Source: Oryzias latipes
Lineage: Eukaryota; Chordata; Actinopteri; Beloniformes; Adrianichthyidae
Reading direction: 5' to 3'
Length of the DNA: 64,000 nt
Assembly (NCBI RefSeq): GCF_002234675.1
Contig: NC_019866.2
Coordinates: forward strand, 5,809,307-5,873,306
The position numbers and the translations under genes are program-made. Shown here one piece after another: positions 12,661-25,816 of this stretch. Numbering within the stretch: the first letter of the stretch is position 1; each line of letters starts with the position of its first letter. The notes under the pieces were generated by a model, which ran no database searches, had not been told where the DNA came from, and was given only the letters and a program-made list of their open reading frames with translations.

Positions 12661-13299
12661 TTCACAGTGAATGCATAAGCAGACCCATTCACCTCCAAAC
12701 CCGGCGACACCCCCACAGCTCCCACGACTGCAACCTGAATTACAACTCAAGTTCACCGTCTTTGATCAAAAAACATAATGCATGTCGCCCCGTTTGGCCC
12801 AAAACAACACCGAAGCGTTCCCCTTCATCAAACAGAGAATGAGAAACGGGGGCTGCAGCTGGAGCAGGACAAACCAAGTTGGTCAAAAAGGGGATTTGTT
12901 TGTCTTCAGGAGATGTGGGTTAGACCTAACACGCTGTATACGAATGCAAAATGACAGACGAATTTTGGAATGAAATATTCAGGTGCTGAGTGCCATCTTC
13001 TGAGGGAGAATTTCAAAGTGTCTTCCATAAACAGCTGTGAGGCCAGAGGGCCCCGGTGGAAAACATGCTTCCGGAAACACTTTGAACATTTTCTGTGTTC
13101 ATGATTTCAGCTGATTTTAAAGGGAAAAATCTTTTCCTTCACTGACATCATTTGGCATAAACCTGCAGCAAATTATCCACATACATTATTTCCCATCATG
13201 CTCCACTGACATGGGTGGAAATGAGATCTTCATTTTAAAGACAATTCATTTCATAATTTCTGGTTGCTGATACGATTTTTTGGTTTATTTTTAACGTTC

Positions 13300-13400
13300 C
13301 GGTTTAATGACCTAAAATCAGTCCAGGACTTCTTTAGCCAAACTTTCAACCAGTGTGACTTAGACATAAATATTTGGGTACTGAACAGGACTATCCTTAT
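13300..13400 (+). repeat. Dispersed repeat fragment related to the element at 22820
   Basis: About 80 bases starting GACCTAAAATC and passing through CAACCAGTGTGACT align by eye, with few mismatches, to 22858-22940. The second copy sits inside a larger terminal-inverted-repeat element, so this is probably an internal fragment of the same family. Confidence 0.6.
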
Positions 13401-13949
13401 ACTCCTAGGATCTTTACTTGATGAAAAACCGCAGACGTACATTTTTTTTTTGCGTCAGCTCAGAAAACAAGCTCAACACACTCATCCGGAACCTCTTCCT
13501 CAGACACCATCCTCTCGGCAGTCCTCACTAACCTGCTGCCAGTCTTACGCCACCTTTTGCCAAGCCTGCCAAACTTATGTCACATCAGAGGAGACCCTGG
13601 TGTCAACTCCTCACAGCACACATGCCAACCCGCTGCCCTCCACTTGCCAACCTCATGCTACAATGGTGGCAATCCGCAGACAACAATATGCCAGTCGAGG
13701 TCTTCTGTTTGGCCCGCACTTAGAAATCCCTGGGTGGTGGCCTGAGGGGGGTGCTGGATGGAAGTAGAAAAGTTCAAAAGTTGTTTGGGAGTTGGGGTTG
13801 AAAGAAAAAGTTTGTTAAATTGATCAAATTAAGATCAGATTTGGACTTTAAGATCTAATCTGAGACTCGCTCCACCAGCCTGTCTCCCACCAGAGCCCCT
13901 CACCTCTGTCTCTCTTCCTCCTGATGCCTACTGGCACTTTGGGAGCAGT

Positions 13950-14125
13950 GCCCCCCCCCCACCCCCCACCACCTCCACTACCACCAAACTCCGACTCCGT
14001 GCCCCCCTACCCCTCCACCCATCCTCCACTCCCTCCCTCTTCTGGATGCCAGCCGACGGCCCTCACAGTGTGGCACGCCATCTGCTGCCCCCCGCCCCGG
14101 CAACCCATCCACCCCCCCCCTCCAT
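13950..14125. repeat. C-rich low-complexity tract
   Basis: Runs of CCCCCC, CCACC and CTCC dominate. The translated frame is a proline-rich artefact. Confidence 0.7.
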
Positions 14126-17100
14126 CTTAACCCTGCAGACAGCAGCTACCCACAATCCCCCTCTGCCTCAGCCGCGCGGCATATAGAACAGGAGGCTTTC
14201 TCACAGATCACTTCACCCCCCGATGCCCCCACCATAAAGGAGGAAGCTGTGGAAAGTGTGTGTCGGAGGGGTGAGGGCGGTGGGGGCTTCACAGACAAAG
14301 TAGGAAAGCGATGGGTTAGGCATGTAAACAAAATAACATACTTTGCACATAAAGGCTGTAAAAACACAAAATATTTGACTTTTTTTGGCTCGAGAAACAT
14401 TCAAATCAATTATTTTCCCTTAAACTCACAAAATCACCCCATCATACAATTTACCCCAAATGAATGTGTGCAGTCTGGGCAGCATCCTCACCACTCTCTG
14501 CTGTGTCTTAGAAAATGTAATCAAATGAAGTAAAATTTGTATTTTCTGCTTGAATGTTGCTGCGATACTTTAGATCAAAGACTTGAACAGGTAAGTCTTG
14601 TGCTACACGTCGCAGGTCAGCCTGCATTGGAGCCCGCCACTATGAGGCAACAGTAAAACCTGTTGGGATCTGATGCTGTCTTCGTGACAAAGCTCTCTTG
14701 ATTGCTTTTTATCTCCAGAAAAGCGAGCTAAATAACGTGAGGGACATCAAACTATAGGAGGGAGAGAAAAGGAGCGGCGCTCCATCCATCTTGTGTGAGC
14801 ATGGAAGCCTCATTCCTGGCACTCTATCCATCAATGAGCGCAACATTAACTCTCTGGATCAGAACCAACATCCCCAGATCTCTCTCCATCTCGCTTCCCC
14901 TCCCTTTGCTCAGCTAAACACACCGACGTACAGAATTAGTATTCTGCTGCCATCTTTGAAAAACCTCCACCTTTCTATACCTTCTTCTCACAAAGATCCT
15001 GACAGATTTTCCTTTCAGTGAGGAATCTGCCATCTTACTGCAGAAGTAAATTAAAGAGGAATTTCTGCTTTTGATGGCTGTTTGTTTCCTTTCACTTCCA
15101 GTGCCACCAGAAACGATCATGTTTTTAATCTTGACTCGATTCACCTCCTCTTTTCTCCTCAGCAGATCTCCTCTCTTTGTCTCTCTCCCAGTTGGTGTTA
15201 ATAATTTAACTACTGAGCTGCTGCAGAGCTGGCTCCCATCCAGGCCTCCGATTGGCACTGTCTGTCTATTTATGACACTTTGTGGTGGCGCACATGTGTG
15301 GGATGTGCAAGAGAGGAAAACTGCATTTGTGTGCAGCTGAAGATGTGCTTCCCTGCAAGGACTTCAGTCAATAGAAAAAGACACAAGACTGTCGCCCGAA
15401 CTGTAGGTTTTCCTCCGGGTTTTGCAAAACTGGATGGTTTCATTTGCTGCTTATGACAGCAGGTTTGAATCAATGCACAGTCGGACATTGTGTTGACTGC
15501 AGATTAGAGTTATTGAGGCTGAGTATCTGCACTGCAAATTATTTGATTCTTGCAAACATTTAAAACATTTTACCAAGTTTTTACTCGTCTTTGCTCTACG
15601 CCTTTCAATTTTCTCAATATCAACACAGTTTAGTTTTTTTTTTTTCTCTCATTAAGGGGTGGCATCAACAATTATTATTCAAATGATTCCAAATCCTTTT
15701 GCTTCATACTCTCAAAATTACAAAAACGTATTTTAAGAATCAAAAAACCTAAAAACTGCTTGATTTAAGAAATGCTCATAAGAAATGCCTTTAATTAAAC
15801 AGAATGACCTCATAACACTTATACATGGAGAAGTCACATTGAATCTTTCAGACAGCTTTTAACATTGAACAGAGTTGTATTGAAGACCATGACATGAGGA
15901 TTCATTAAGATGGGTCCAACTTGCATTAAGATCCCATCCTCGTTTTGTTCATATTTTGTTCTAAAATAAGTCATTTCGACTTGTTATACTAGTTTTTTGT
16001 AACAAATCAAAATTAAACTACAATTGTGTGCATAAAAACTTAAAAAATGCAAACTATTCGCTTAAAACCAGCAAAAAATGCTTTTTTTGGACTGTGTAAC
16101 ATTAAATTTGAAGTAATTTCATATGACAGTTAACTTTTATCAGTTTTCCTTCTTCTTAAATGCTTGTGTGGAACTCTTTGTTTTTGGTTTAAAACTATAA
16201 AATATCTTGTTAAATAAAAGTTACTTGCTGCAGGGACATCACTACTTTCTAGTGATTTTTTTGGATGAAATTAGTGTTTTTTATCTTTAGTTACCTCTTT
16301 TTGTGGTCTACTCACTCTGGATGCCTCAATTCTCGGTTCAAAACCGGACTGTAATAAACCGAATCGTGGGGAAAGTCAGCCGCTGGCTCGCTGCTTATAG
16401 TATGTTTACACTGAGAGTAAGTCAGTCTTCCACATGTAAGACTGACTTATTTACTGTTTTATCACATCACACCAGGCTCAATCTAAGCCAAAGGAAAGAT
16501 TTTTCTTCTCTGTTCGTACCTTATTAGAACATTTTGACAAATTTTCTAAATTTTTTAGTTTTTGGTTTGTAATACAAAAACCATACAGAATTGAAACAAA
16601 AATCAAGGTTTGAACCGAATCGATCGCAGAGAAATTCAACTGTTGCATACTTCAACTTAAGTTTGGTTTTGTGTATAATAACTCTAGTGGGAGTAAAGAT
16701 ATATTTTTTTGATTCTCAACATTTCTATACTCCAGTTTTCATGCAGTTTGCTAAAATAAAAAAGGTCAGGAAAAAAACAATCACTTATTATTAATTAGTA
16801 AAACCTTGTTTTTGTACATCTGCTGTTTCAAAGGTTTAATACATTATAAAATACTTCTGTGTTTTTCCATACCAGTTCAATGTTTTAAGGTTTATTGGAC
16901 ATGGTATGGAGAGATTCTTGGATTGCAAAAATCCAATAATCACATTTAGGCAAAAAAATAAGTACATTTTGCAGTAAAATAACTCAGTTTAAAATGAGGT
17001 GCGTAAACATTTCCCTTAGTCTGTAATCCACCTGGAAAGACTGCCTGTTAGGCCGCGTTCTAGAAGAAGTAAAAAAAAGCAGTAAAAGAGGTGACATATC

Positions 17101-17639
17101 TGAAGCAAGTGTGTGACACGGTGTGAATCTTCATGCCACCTCCTACACCTCTCACCTTCCCACCACCCAGCCCACAGGATCTCTGCTGCAAGGGGAAAAT
17201 CCGTGCAGCTCATGGTATTCATTTAGTCATCAGCTATCATCAATCATCCTTCCAATCAGCTGCCACTCTAACATCACTTATCATGAGCTGCAATTAAAAA
17301 CATTTGGATTTGCTCCAAAATGTCACGGTGCTCCTCTTCACTCCCGTTTTCCCCCTCTGCATCCTTAAACAGTTTGAATGCCTCCACGTGTGACTCTTTT
17401 GTCAAATCTTTGCATCACTGCAAATGCATTTGGGCCTCTGCTGCGATTAATAGTAAACAGACGTATCAAAAGCCGCCCGCCGCTCCACCTTATCTAAATA
17501 TGATATCTCATATGGGCCTTTCACACTTGTCGGAAAACATAAACACTCCACGCGCCGTTGTGCACACGCAGATCCCGCACTGTCATTAATTTCAGAGATG
17601 GAGGGAGGTCAGATCAGCAGACGGCGGGTTTGTGTGCAA

Positions 17640-17760
17640 GCATGTGTGATGCCGGATGTGTGCTCTCACGTATGTGAGCGTGCGTGTCAAGTGTAGGGAA
17701 GGGGGGGGGGTGTGCGCACACGCACGTGCGCACACCGGGGTTGACAGGTGGCTGCGGTAA
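17640..17760. repeat. G run and alternating purine-pyrimidine palindrome
   Basis: An 11-G run (about 17700-17710) is followed at 17711-17735 by alternating purine-pyrimidine sequence including the palindrome TGTGCGCACA and a GTGCGCAC repeat. Such tracts can adopt Z-DNA. No function is visible. Confidence 0.6.
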
Positions 17761-17779
17761 AGAGGTGGTCCCTGAGCTG

Positions 17780-18070
17780 GGCTCTGCCCGTCTCTGGCTG
17801 AGAGAGGGAGGAATAAAAAGCTCCCAGCAGCTGTCGCCCTAATTCCTCTAACACAGTGCTTGTGCTCTGATTAGAAAACAGATCTGGCCTCTAATTTACT
17901 CCTGACACCAACTAATGCTCAATATCTCAATCGCACCGTGCCCGCTCGCCACTGGTCGGCCTGGCAGGACACGCGCACCCAGTGACTCAGAAGGTTAAGA
18001 GACTTGCAGCTCTAGAAGCAGGCCCATAAATCAGGCAGCTGAGCATGACAGGCAAGCCACAGAGTCACAG
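17780..18070. promoter_or_regulatory. Candidate conserved non-coding element
   Basis: About 290 bases with many TAAT and CTAATT homeodomain cores, a CAGCTG E-box and a GTGACTCA AP-1-like site, set between repeat-rich flanks. It has no coding frame. The appearance matches developmental enhancers, but conservation is untested. Confidence 0.25.
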
Positions 18071-18835
18071 CGAAATTCAGCTGTGAGACGTTTCCCTTCA
18101 GTCAGAAACTGGGTCTGAGGATTTCTGGGCGCATGCGTCAAGACGAGACCTGTGGTGGTAACTTTACATTTGGAAAGATTTCTGCCAAGAACAAATATAT
18201 TTACGTCCTCAAGTCTGAAGAACAGCTAAGCTGGCTTTCTAAAAATTACATCAACCATGTCTGTAGTTGTTTAACAGAAAAATACCCTAAGTAGTATATA
18301 ATTTATTAAATGGTGCAGACTTGAATGGCAGTTTACTACCTTCTCAAGCCAAGTTCACACCGGCCTCTGCAATGAGCGTTCAAGCAACAACGTACAATGA
18401 AAAGTCCAGGTTAACATGCATAAATGTATGTTTCAGGCTTCCATTTTTAGGAATGTTTTTTGGCTCTACATATGAAACGTGCAGCCACTGCACGAGCGTT
18501 GAAAGTTAAACCAGGTCGAACGTTGACCAATATGTGGATGGCGCCCCTTTTAACTCTCTGAAGTGCCAACAGTTTGAAAAATCATCATGAAGGAGAAAGG
18601 AATGATTGCGGTTTGTGCCTGATTTTATGATGGAATTTTATATCTGAATGGAGCTGTGAAAGAAAAAACCTGGAGCAAGATTCACAAAAATTCTACCGCT
18701 TTAAGCCTCTTCCAACTGTAGGCGGCAGACATGCACTAGTATCGGGTAGCGACAGTACAATGTGAATAAAATAGGCAAAATGCACCTGCTTGAACGCACA
18801 TCACATGCACTGTGTGAACATATAGGCTTAGAGGG

Positions 18836-19056
18836 CCCCAAAGCGCTTTACAGTCACAGTCCCATTCACACACACAAACACACTCTGATGATAGCTCTGC
18901 TGCCTTACACTGGTACCAACCTATAACCACCAGGAGGAATGTAGGGTTCAATGTCTTGCCCAAGGACACTTTGACACATGGATCGGCAGGGCGGCAATCA
19001 AACCTGCGATCTTCTGATCAGAGGTCAACGTCTCTACCTCTGCTTCATGGCCAGGC
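18836..19056 (-). mobile_element. tRNA-derived SINE, degraded
   Basis: Read on the minus strand it begins with a tRNA-like head (GCAGAGGTAGAG as A box, then GGTTTGATTGC as a weak B box). The body contains the fish SINE words CTTGGGCAAGACATTGAACC and AAAGCGCTTT in complementary form. The element is old: both promoter boxes carry changes from the consensus. It lies in the gene-free left region. Confidence 0.65.
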
Positions 19057-20042
19057 AACTAAAATAAAAGTATAGTCTAGGTTGTATACTTGAAGTTTAC
19101 CTATTACATACCATCTATATATAATAAACTTAAAAAGTATTCAGTTAGGACACCTCCTACACTGCACATACATTGTCTATAGACTCCCAGTACTGAGAAC
19201 ATGTTGAAAACATCAAAAATTAAAGACGGGGAGGACATGGGTTCTAGTTCACAATGTGGTCTTACTGAAGACTAACAAGGGACCGAGTTTCTCCCTGCTT
19301 ATAACCTAATGGTAGGATTGGGGGATGTGAACCACAACGTGCAGCTCACCGATTCCCCTGGGGAGGTGTCAGATTTGCAACAACTGATGGGATTTTAACT
19401 TTTTAATAACACCAAACTCTAAGATATTCATTAAACCCATGCAACTGAAGCCAAAGAAAGGTGTTTATTAAAGATTTTTAGATTTTCTGAGACTAAAAAT
19501 GTGTGCAACTTCTTGAAATTATTAAATTAGAGGTATAAATAAAACATGTTTTCCAGGAAATATGAAAGCTTAACATTTCGTTTTCACTTTGGCTGACATT
19601 CAGACACCCCACCTGCAGATTAATAAGCTTAAGGAATGCGTTAATGAGTGGAAAAGGGTTAATAAAAAAATTATACCGCTTTCAATTACCTTAATTGGTT
19701 TCATTTAGCAGTTAAAGTCACATTGATCTTTAAAAAAGATATCGTTATTCAGAATATTACTTTTTTCCGCCTGTTGGCTTTTATTTCAGTGAAGAGGAGG
19801 AGGAGGTTAAACTGATCCAGCTAGTTAGTTCGGGTCAGAAGTCAAAGCTATTAGGAACTAATGATCCATCTGTGGGAAGAATTGAGAAAATCCAGACTAG
19901 AAGAAAGTGAGACAAAAGGTGAGAAAGTGAGCATAACCTCTGAACACACAGACAGGATTGATGAGCGAGGGGAATGAAGGGATGCTCTGAGCTGCCAAAG
20001 GAGGACCAAAGAGGCCCGGCTGGGTGCCGTGTCGGCGTCAGG

Positions 20043-20059
20043 CCAGCAGGGGGCAGAGG
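20043..20059 (+). promoter_or_regulatory. CTCF-type binding motif
   Basis: CCAGCAGGGGGCAGAGG matches the vertebrate CTCF core (CCASNAGGGGGCRS) at every strongly constrained base. It lies between the non-coding landscape on the left and cdk12 on the right, in plus orientation. Occupancy cannot be known from sequence. Confidence 0.5.
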
Positions 20060-20899
20060 TGCGATGCAGGGAGTGGGAGGTGACAGCTCAGTGTCACACT
20101 GCACACAGGGTGTCACCTCAGCAGGCTGGGAGAGAACAAAAAAAAAGGGAGAGACAGAGAGGAGGAGAGTGGACAGAGAGACAAAAAGGTGAGAGATCTG
20201 TCTCAAGCTGTTCGTGTTTTTCTGCATCTCTCTCTGTCAGGGATGGAGAGGACATTCTGATTCCTTATTGTTTCTGGTCAAACCCAAAGGTGGATTCATT
20301 TGAGCTTGGAGACAAAAAGTTTTTAAAGAAAAACAGGGACTTTAAGTGAACCCTCGCTATATAATATGTGCCTATTATTTGTAAAAGACTAGTTCTCTTT
20401 GTGTGGCTGCATCCTTTAAAACCCTTTTCTCTCTGTCTCCCCTATCCTCCTCTGGGGACTCATTTGGCATCTTTCCCTACTTTTTATCCTGACTCCAAAC
20501 TGCTGCTGTCTGAGCACAACACACACACTTGTAAGGGGGGGTCACAAATCCAACAGAGCAGCAACCCATCATGCAATTTCTCCATTTGTTTGGTCAAATG
20601 TATAGCGCAACAAAAAATAAAAACACACACTTCCAAATCAATTTCAAACCTGACAGCAGCTGAGAGGTACAAAACAAATCTCAGCTGAAATTAAACACAC
20701 AAACAGAAATCAAGGAAGCAAAAAGACACAAACATTCATGATTTATTTGTTTTATTCTTTTTTTTTTTCAGTCTCCTTCTGGCTGCTTTCTCAGCTCCCA
20801 ACCAGGAAATGACTCGCAGATTATTCGCGTTCTCCAGCAGAAAACAAAAAACAAACCCACTCTAGAAACTGATAGGCAGACAACTTCAAACGCAGAGAG

Positions 20900-21420
20900 A
20901 GAGAAAAATAAATTAATTACGGACCAGTTTGATGGAGATTAATTAATAAGAGTCGCGCAAAAACAGGAAGGAGAGAAGGAGCGCGCAGGAGGAAGCAGGG
21001 AGAAGGCTGGAGGTGAAGGCAGCGGCGCAAAGGGAGCGCGTCACACTCGGTTTTTAGTTGCAGCAAGGAACAAAATAAATAGATTTAAAAAAAGAGGGGG
21101 AAGCGCACTTAACGGACAGATGGGTGCGCGTTGAGTTTGCGCAAAAAGGACCAGCATGAAACAGAGGGCTCGGTCCTTTTCCGAGTTCCCTACTCTGCGC
21201 CTTTTCTTAATTATTTGGAGAAGGGTGTGACTGTGAACGCAAATATGCAAATGAAACGGTTATTATTACATTGCTCATCAAGCAGCACGGAGCAGACATT
21301 AATAGGCTGATGAATATGCATGTGAATTTGTTAATTAAGTTAATTATTCTGCTGAAAATGCATTCGTCTTCCAAGGACATCTTCCCCAGGATTCCAACCT
21401 GCTCTTCTCATTAGTCATGC
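20900..21420. promoter_or_regulatory. Candidate conserved non-coding element
   Basis: Dense in TTAATTAA, GATTAATTAATAAG and TGCAAAT words (homeodomain and octamer-like cores), with balanced GC segments and no coding frame. The block 21240-21420 in particular reads like a deeply conserved enhancer (ATGAATATGCAT, GTTAATTAAGTTAATTA). Confidence 0.3.
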
Positions 21421-21679
21421 GATATTTTACATTGGGCGCCAGGACAAGAGGAGGCAGAGCAGGGAGGGGCCCGCATGGGCCACGGATGCTGTGTACAATC
21501 CGGGGGCGTCACACGTTCTGGGCCCGCACAAAAAGAGAGTTTCGCAGAGATGTGAAGCAGGCGCGACTCCTGCGGTCAGGGTGAAAGGCCGCGCGCCGCA
21601 CCCCGCTTCAGTGCGGGGCGTTGACTCCTGCAGTGGCCACGAAGCTCCCTCCATCCCCGATCCTCTCTTTCCTCTCCCC

Positions 21680-21970
21680 TAATTCCCCCCTCTTCGCTGC
21701 TTTTCCTCTAATTGCTTATTAAAACCCTCTTAAATGAACTTTTTGTGCCAACTTTCCAACACATTAATTAATTGTTGTAGCCAATTAAGTGTCGCTGCGC
21801 AAATGAGCTTCAGCACAAATGGTCCTGCAGGGCCCGTCCCCCCTGCTTCATGCCCCCCTCCCCCCCCACCCCGACTGCTTTCCCAGCAGCCCATGTGCCC
21901 TTAAAGCGGCAGCATCAGGACGCAGACAGGGAAGCTGCGGCCCTTTGACTGCAATCAGTAATTAGACCTT
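21680..21970. promoter_or_regulatory. Candidate conserved non-coding element
   Basis: Contains CTAATTGCTTATTAA, ATTAATTAATTG and CCAATTAAGTG in about 110 bases, all homeodomain-type cores, followed by a C-rich stretch. No protein frame. It is likely part of the same regulatory landscape as the block just upstream. Confidence 0.25.
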
Positions 21971-22819
21971 GAGACAAAAAAAAAGACAGTTTTCTTGCAG
22001 CATCAGAGAAGATGATGCCACCAAGCCTGAGGTGACTGCATAAAGGTCAGAAGAACATTTTTGAAAAAGTCAGCAGCATCACCATCAGATGAGGACACTT
22101 TAATGTACAGATGTTTGAAGGAAACAGAGCAAACAAGCGCGCACGTGACTGCAGTTTCTGAGAAAACTATAAACTGAGATGTTATTGCATCTATAAAGCA
22201 TGCTGCTGCTGCAGTAAACCACATATCACTGCAGGAAAAAAAAAGAAAAAGAAAAAGAGTCTATCAATTTTCAAAATATCCCATAAATGAAGGCGGGGTC
22301 ATAAACCAAACAGCTGACATGAAATTTACTTTGATAGATCTGATGAAGGCAGCAGGATTTGCTCACCGAGTCGCATTCAAGAGCGTGGGATTTTTTACCG
22401 ACCAGACACTAAACTTTAAGAGAATGACAATCCAATAAAGATGAAAAAACATAATTTAAAGTTTCAGCATTTCTCTTGTATTAATGGAAGGCTGGGGGAG
22501 TGGGTGACGGGGGGAGGGGGGGGGGGGCTAGCCTCCCCTGACATTTCACTTAGTGATCAAACAACTTCAGCTGCTAAACACAGAAATTAATTAAGAAAGC
22601 TTTCCTGATCCTCTTGCAATATGTATTTGATTTATTGTTTCAAGTAATTTCGAAGTAAGAAAAGACAAAAATTACAAATCATAGATATATCAAATCTATT
22701 TTAGAGCTAATAAATGAATGCTATAATTAATCATAAATAGAAAGACTTATAAATACATGAATATGATAAAGAAAAGAGTTTGATTCATTGCTAGAAATGG
22801 AGGAAAGAAGTAGATTTAT
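21971..22819. other. Non-coding stretch with G-rich run
   Basis: AT-rich sequence with a G-rich tract at about 22493-22530 (GGGGGAG, then a long G run). No gene or known repeat family recognised. Confidence 0.4.
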
Positions 22820-23381
22820 TAGGGGTGTCATAGCCGGTATTTGTTCGTTTGATTCACTGACCTAAAATCGATCCAGGACATCTTTAGCCAAAACCTCAAC
22901 CAGTGTGACTCAGACAGAAATACCTGGATACTGAACAACAGGTGAGCTTTTCCAGATTCCTTGGATTCCTTGAAAGATAATCAAGTGCAAATTAAACATG
23001 TGTACAAAAAAACAAGTAAACAAGAATTTATATTTAAGTTTATAAAGTTTAGTCCACTGTTGTTTTTCCACAGTAAAATATTAAGCAGATCATTGTTACA
23101 TGATAGCACACTGCATGGATCGTGTTGTGTCTTTGCTAAAGTTTCCACTCACTAGAATGATGGATTGATCGTTTTTTGCCGCCGTCACGCGTGTGTAGTC
23201 TGCTATGATGCACGTAATAGTAAAATAAACCTACCGTGATATTTTTCAATATCAATAAAATCGATTTAATTCATTATGATTTTATAATGCTATAGATCAG
23301 TTCGATCAGACAGATTGATATGGTTGGATAATATGAATATAAATTGATCCATCGATTCTGTTGATTAATCGTTATACCCCT
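22820..23381. mobile_element. Non-autonomous DNA transposon remnant with terminal inverted repeats
   Basis: The left end TTAGGGGTGTCATAG and the right end, read in complement, TTAAGGGGTATAACGATTAA form imperfect inverted repeats about 560 bases apart. This AGGGGT(G/A)T start is common in fish hAT-type elements. There is no transposase frame. An internal segment (22858-22940) recurs at 13300-13400. Confidence 0.55.
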
Positions 23382-23407
23382 TAAATCTATATCCACCATT
23401 AGTATGA

Positions 23408-23442
23408 TTTATTATATATATATATATATATTTTTTTTTTTA
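23408..23442. repeat. (TA)n and T-run microsatellite
   Basis: About nine TA units are followed by a T run, just to the right of the transposon remnant. Confidence 0.8.
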
Positions 23443-24289
23443 CTAAGGTTGCAATAATGCAGTTAACATCTATTTTAAAATTAATTTTAGACAATTCTCA
23501 CATCATCTGGAATGAAGATTTGTAAGAAAACGGATGTTTTAAAAAGTTCTCTTTCAGAGTGTCAGAGAACTGTAAACAGTTTGGTTTTGATTGACACCTG
23601 TGCTTTTAAAATCAGAACGCTGAATGGAACGGCTTTACGTTTCTTGGCAACAATCAGTCTCAGTTCATTCTTCCCTCTGAGGGAATCGGACCGCAGGATC
23701 ACACAAAATCACAGTCTCAACTTTTTTTTTTTATTATTATTTTTTACTAGAACTGCAGAATCCCAGCAATTGCTTTCATCATATAAGTGCCCCCCCCTGT
23801 TGTACGTTACAATTTGTTTTTCTCTGCTTAAAAATCTTCCAGTTTGTTGTTTTGTTCTCAACTGTGAAGAATCAAAGGGGATCTGCTGACACGCAAGATA
23901 TTCAAGAAACTTGCTTCCTTTTGTTTTTTGGCTAAGAGTCCAGAATGAAGGAATCTTTGAGTCCCTCCTCTTGTATTTTGGGGTTCTTGGCTGCTACCGT
24001 ACGTGCTGACCGATGCTAAGTCCTCACATGTTTCTGAGGCAACAAATGAGGTTATCGATTTATCAAATAAGGATGCGATTATGTGAACCCACTGCAAAGT
24101 ACGCAGATCACCTTAGGGCAACCCCGTTAGGGAATCTGTGATCTAAAAGACAGACTGACAGCTGAAAGATTCCCTCTTTTGTCTTCCTGCTGGTCTGCAG
24201 GATCAGACGCAGATTTGTGCTTTGTTTTTAGAAAAAGAAAATAGTACAGTAGAAAAGAAATCAAATCAAAAATGTAATTTCTTTCATAG

Positions 24290-24790
24290 GATTTGGCATC
24301 AGCTGACTGAAACAGACTGTCAGTCATCGTTCGATCCAAAATGGAGGCTTGTTTTGAAGCCGCCGCCTGTCCCTGCTGTGGCACGTACCGACTGGCAGCG
24401 TGGCACATTTACAGGCATTCCCCCCCATAGGGTGCTTTTCTGACTGATGACACAGCCGCCCTCTCGTCACTCCTCAGCCTGATTTATGCGTGTAGTCTCT
24501 GTGACTTGGCATCGCCGTTTGCCCGCCACTTCTTCAGTGTCCCTGCGGGCGCATTCGCCATCATTCCCCGTCCCGGCGGGCAGAGGCATTAAACAGAACG
24601 CACGCGCGGCTCATCTTGTTCAAGCTGGGCCCGTGCTGCAGGGCAGGTGAGCCTCCCATCGCCTCCTCTATGGTACCCGGAGGGCTCAGCTGCTCGTTGG
24701 GCCAGAGGGGTAAGCGGCTCTGTGCAGCTGCCAAGTGAGGAGCTGGTCTGGGTGAAACCAATCCACCACACAAACACACACTTCAATTGG
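24290..24790. promoter_or_regulatory. GC-balanced non-coding block, possible regulatory element
   Basis: Five hundred bases of high complexity and raised CpG in AT-rich DNA, with a CTCF-like word in complement near 24448-24466 (ACGAGAGGGCGGC). Short antisense open frames occur, but nothing protein-like. Confidence 0.25.
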
Positions 24791-25035
24791 ATTTCACGGT
24801 TCTCCTAAAAGAGAAAATTTTTATCTATAAATTAAGTTTTAAAACGTTACATATTTTTTATCATGTACAACAATTTCCTTAAAAAAACTCTGGATAAAAG
24901 CAGAACAAACTGTAATTCTGATGATCTAAGATGTTCTGCATCTGCTTTTGGGGCCTTTTCCTCTCAAACAGTCTGCTGAAGGACAGTAAAGTCTGAACTG
25001 ACTTACTGCCTGTTCTAGCTGAGCGGGAGGCAATG

Positions 25036-25054
25036 CCCACCATCTAGTGGCTGC
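25036..25054 (-). promoter_or_regulatory. CTCF-like motif
   Basis: In complement the site reads GCAGCCACTAGATGGTGGG, matching the CCACTAGATGG form of the CTCF core. The same word occurs at 30382-30393 inside a cdk12 intron. It lies about 1 kb beyond the cdk12 stop codon. Confidence 0.35.
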
Positions 25055-25810
25055 TTCGCACCAAAACATCCAGAAAGAGCAGGAAAAACCAGCCGGTCGG
25101 TCGGTCGCATCACTTCCTTTAATCAACGGAACCAAGAAAACACATTACAAAATTCTCTTTTTACAGAAACGGTTCTAGGCTTCCAATTTCTTTTCTTCTT
25201 TTTTTTTTTTTCCGAAAGCAAAAAATAGGAGGAAACAGAATGATTTAGCATAAGTTGTTATAGCAATTTATAATTTTATTTATGTAATAAAAAAGAAAAC
25301 TTTTGCAAAAATTAGATGAGGGGCAGATATATTAGTCGAGGCTTTCAGGGTCCATCTGGAACAATCAGTTTTTGTACTATAGGTTATGTGGCAGAAAAGC
25401 ATGTGCATTAGGGTGCTGCTCATCTTCAAGACGTAGTTCAATTCTTTTTTTTTCTATTTAACAAGCTTGCGTTAACACAAAAGTTGGGTGCATGTGCCAA
25501 CGGTATCCCTCAAGTGGGCCGAGTCGCACTTCCACTGGATGAAGGAGAGAATTTCACAGCCTTTACTCTTGAAAACAAACAAACAAACAAAAAAATTCCC
25601 TGCAAGGCTGAGATCATTCAGGGGTCACTGAGGTCACAACGATCACAAGGCGGGAAACGAACGGAAGCGAGCGCGGAGGTTTTGGCTGAAAGGTTTCTTC
25701 TGAAAAGCGCTGTTAGATGGGAGCGCTGCAGCGCACACGACAATCATTGACTTCAGAGATAAGAGGATGACGGTTGCTTTCAGAACGGTGCGATGGCTGC
25801 ATCCCAAAGC

Positions 25811-25816
25811 TTTATT
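25811..25816 (-). terminator. Candidate cdk12 poly(A) signal
   Basis: AATAAA on the minus strand about 250 bases after the cdk12 stop codon. A second AATAAA lies at 25275-25280, which would give a ~0.8 kb 3' UTR. Which one is used cannot be told. Confidence 0.4.

Larger units (their letters stand above)
12661..17640. other. Non-coding stretch, no gene seen
   Basis: Contains the repeat fragment at 13300-13400, a C-rich low-complexity tract at about 13950-14125, and otherwise AT-rich sequence. Open frames of up to 167 aa are present, but none shows a domain, a splice context or a biased codon pattern. Confidence 0.4.
18070..20900. other. Non-coding stretch around SINE and CTCF motif
   Basis: No gene supported. 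It holds the SINE at 18836-19056 and the CTCF-like motif at 20043-20059. The 19835-20350 open frames on both strands are antisense pairs without recognisable protein features. Confidence 0.4.

Noticed and set aside
13264..13767. Plus-strand open frame of 167 aa
   Set aside because: Its first part overlaps a dispersed repeat fragment and the rest is a His/Pro/Ser/Thr-rich chance reading without domain support.
16300..16650. Possible further DNA-transposon remnant (AACCGAATCG words near both ends)
   Set aside because: The inverted ends are too poor and no second copy is present in the window to support it.
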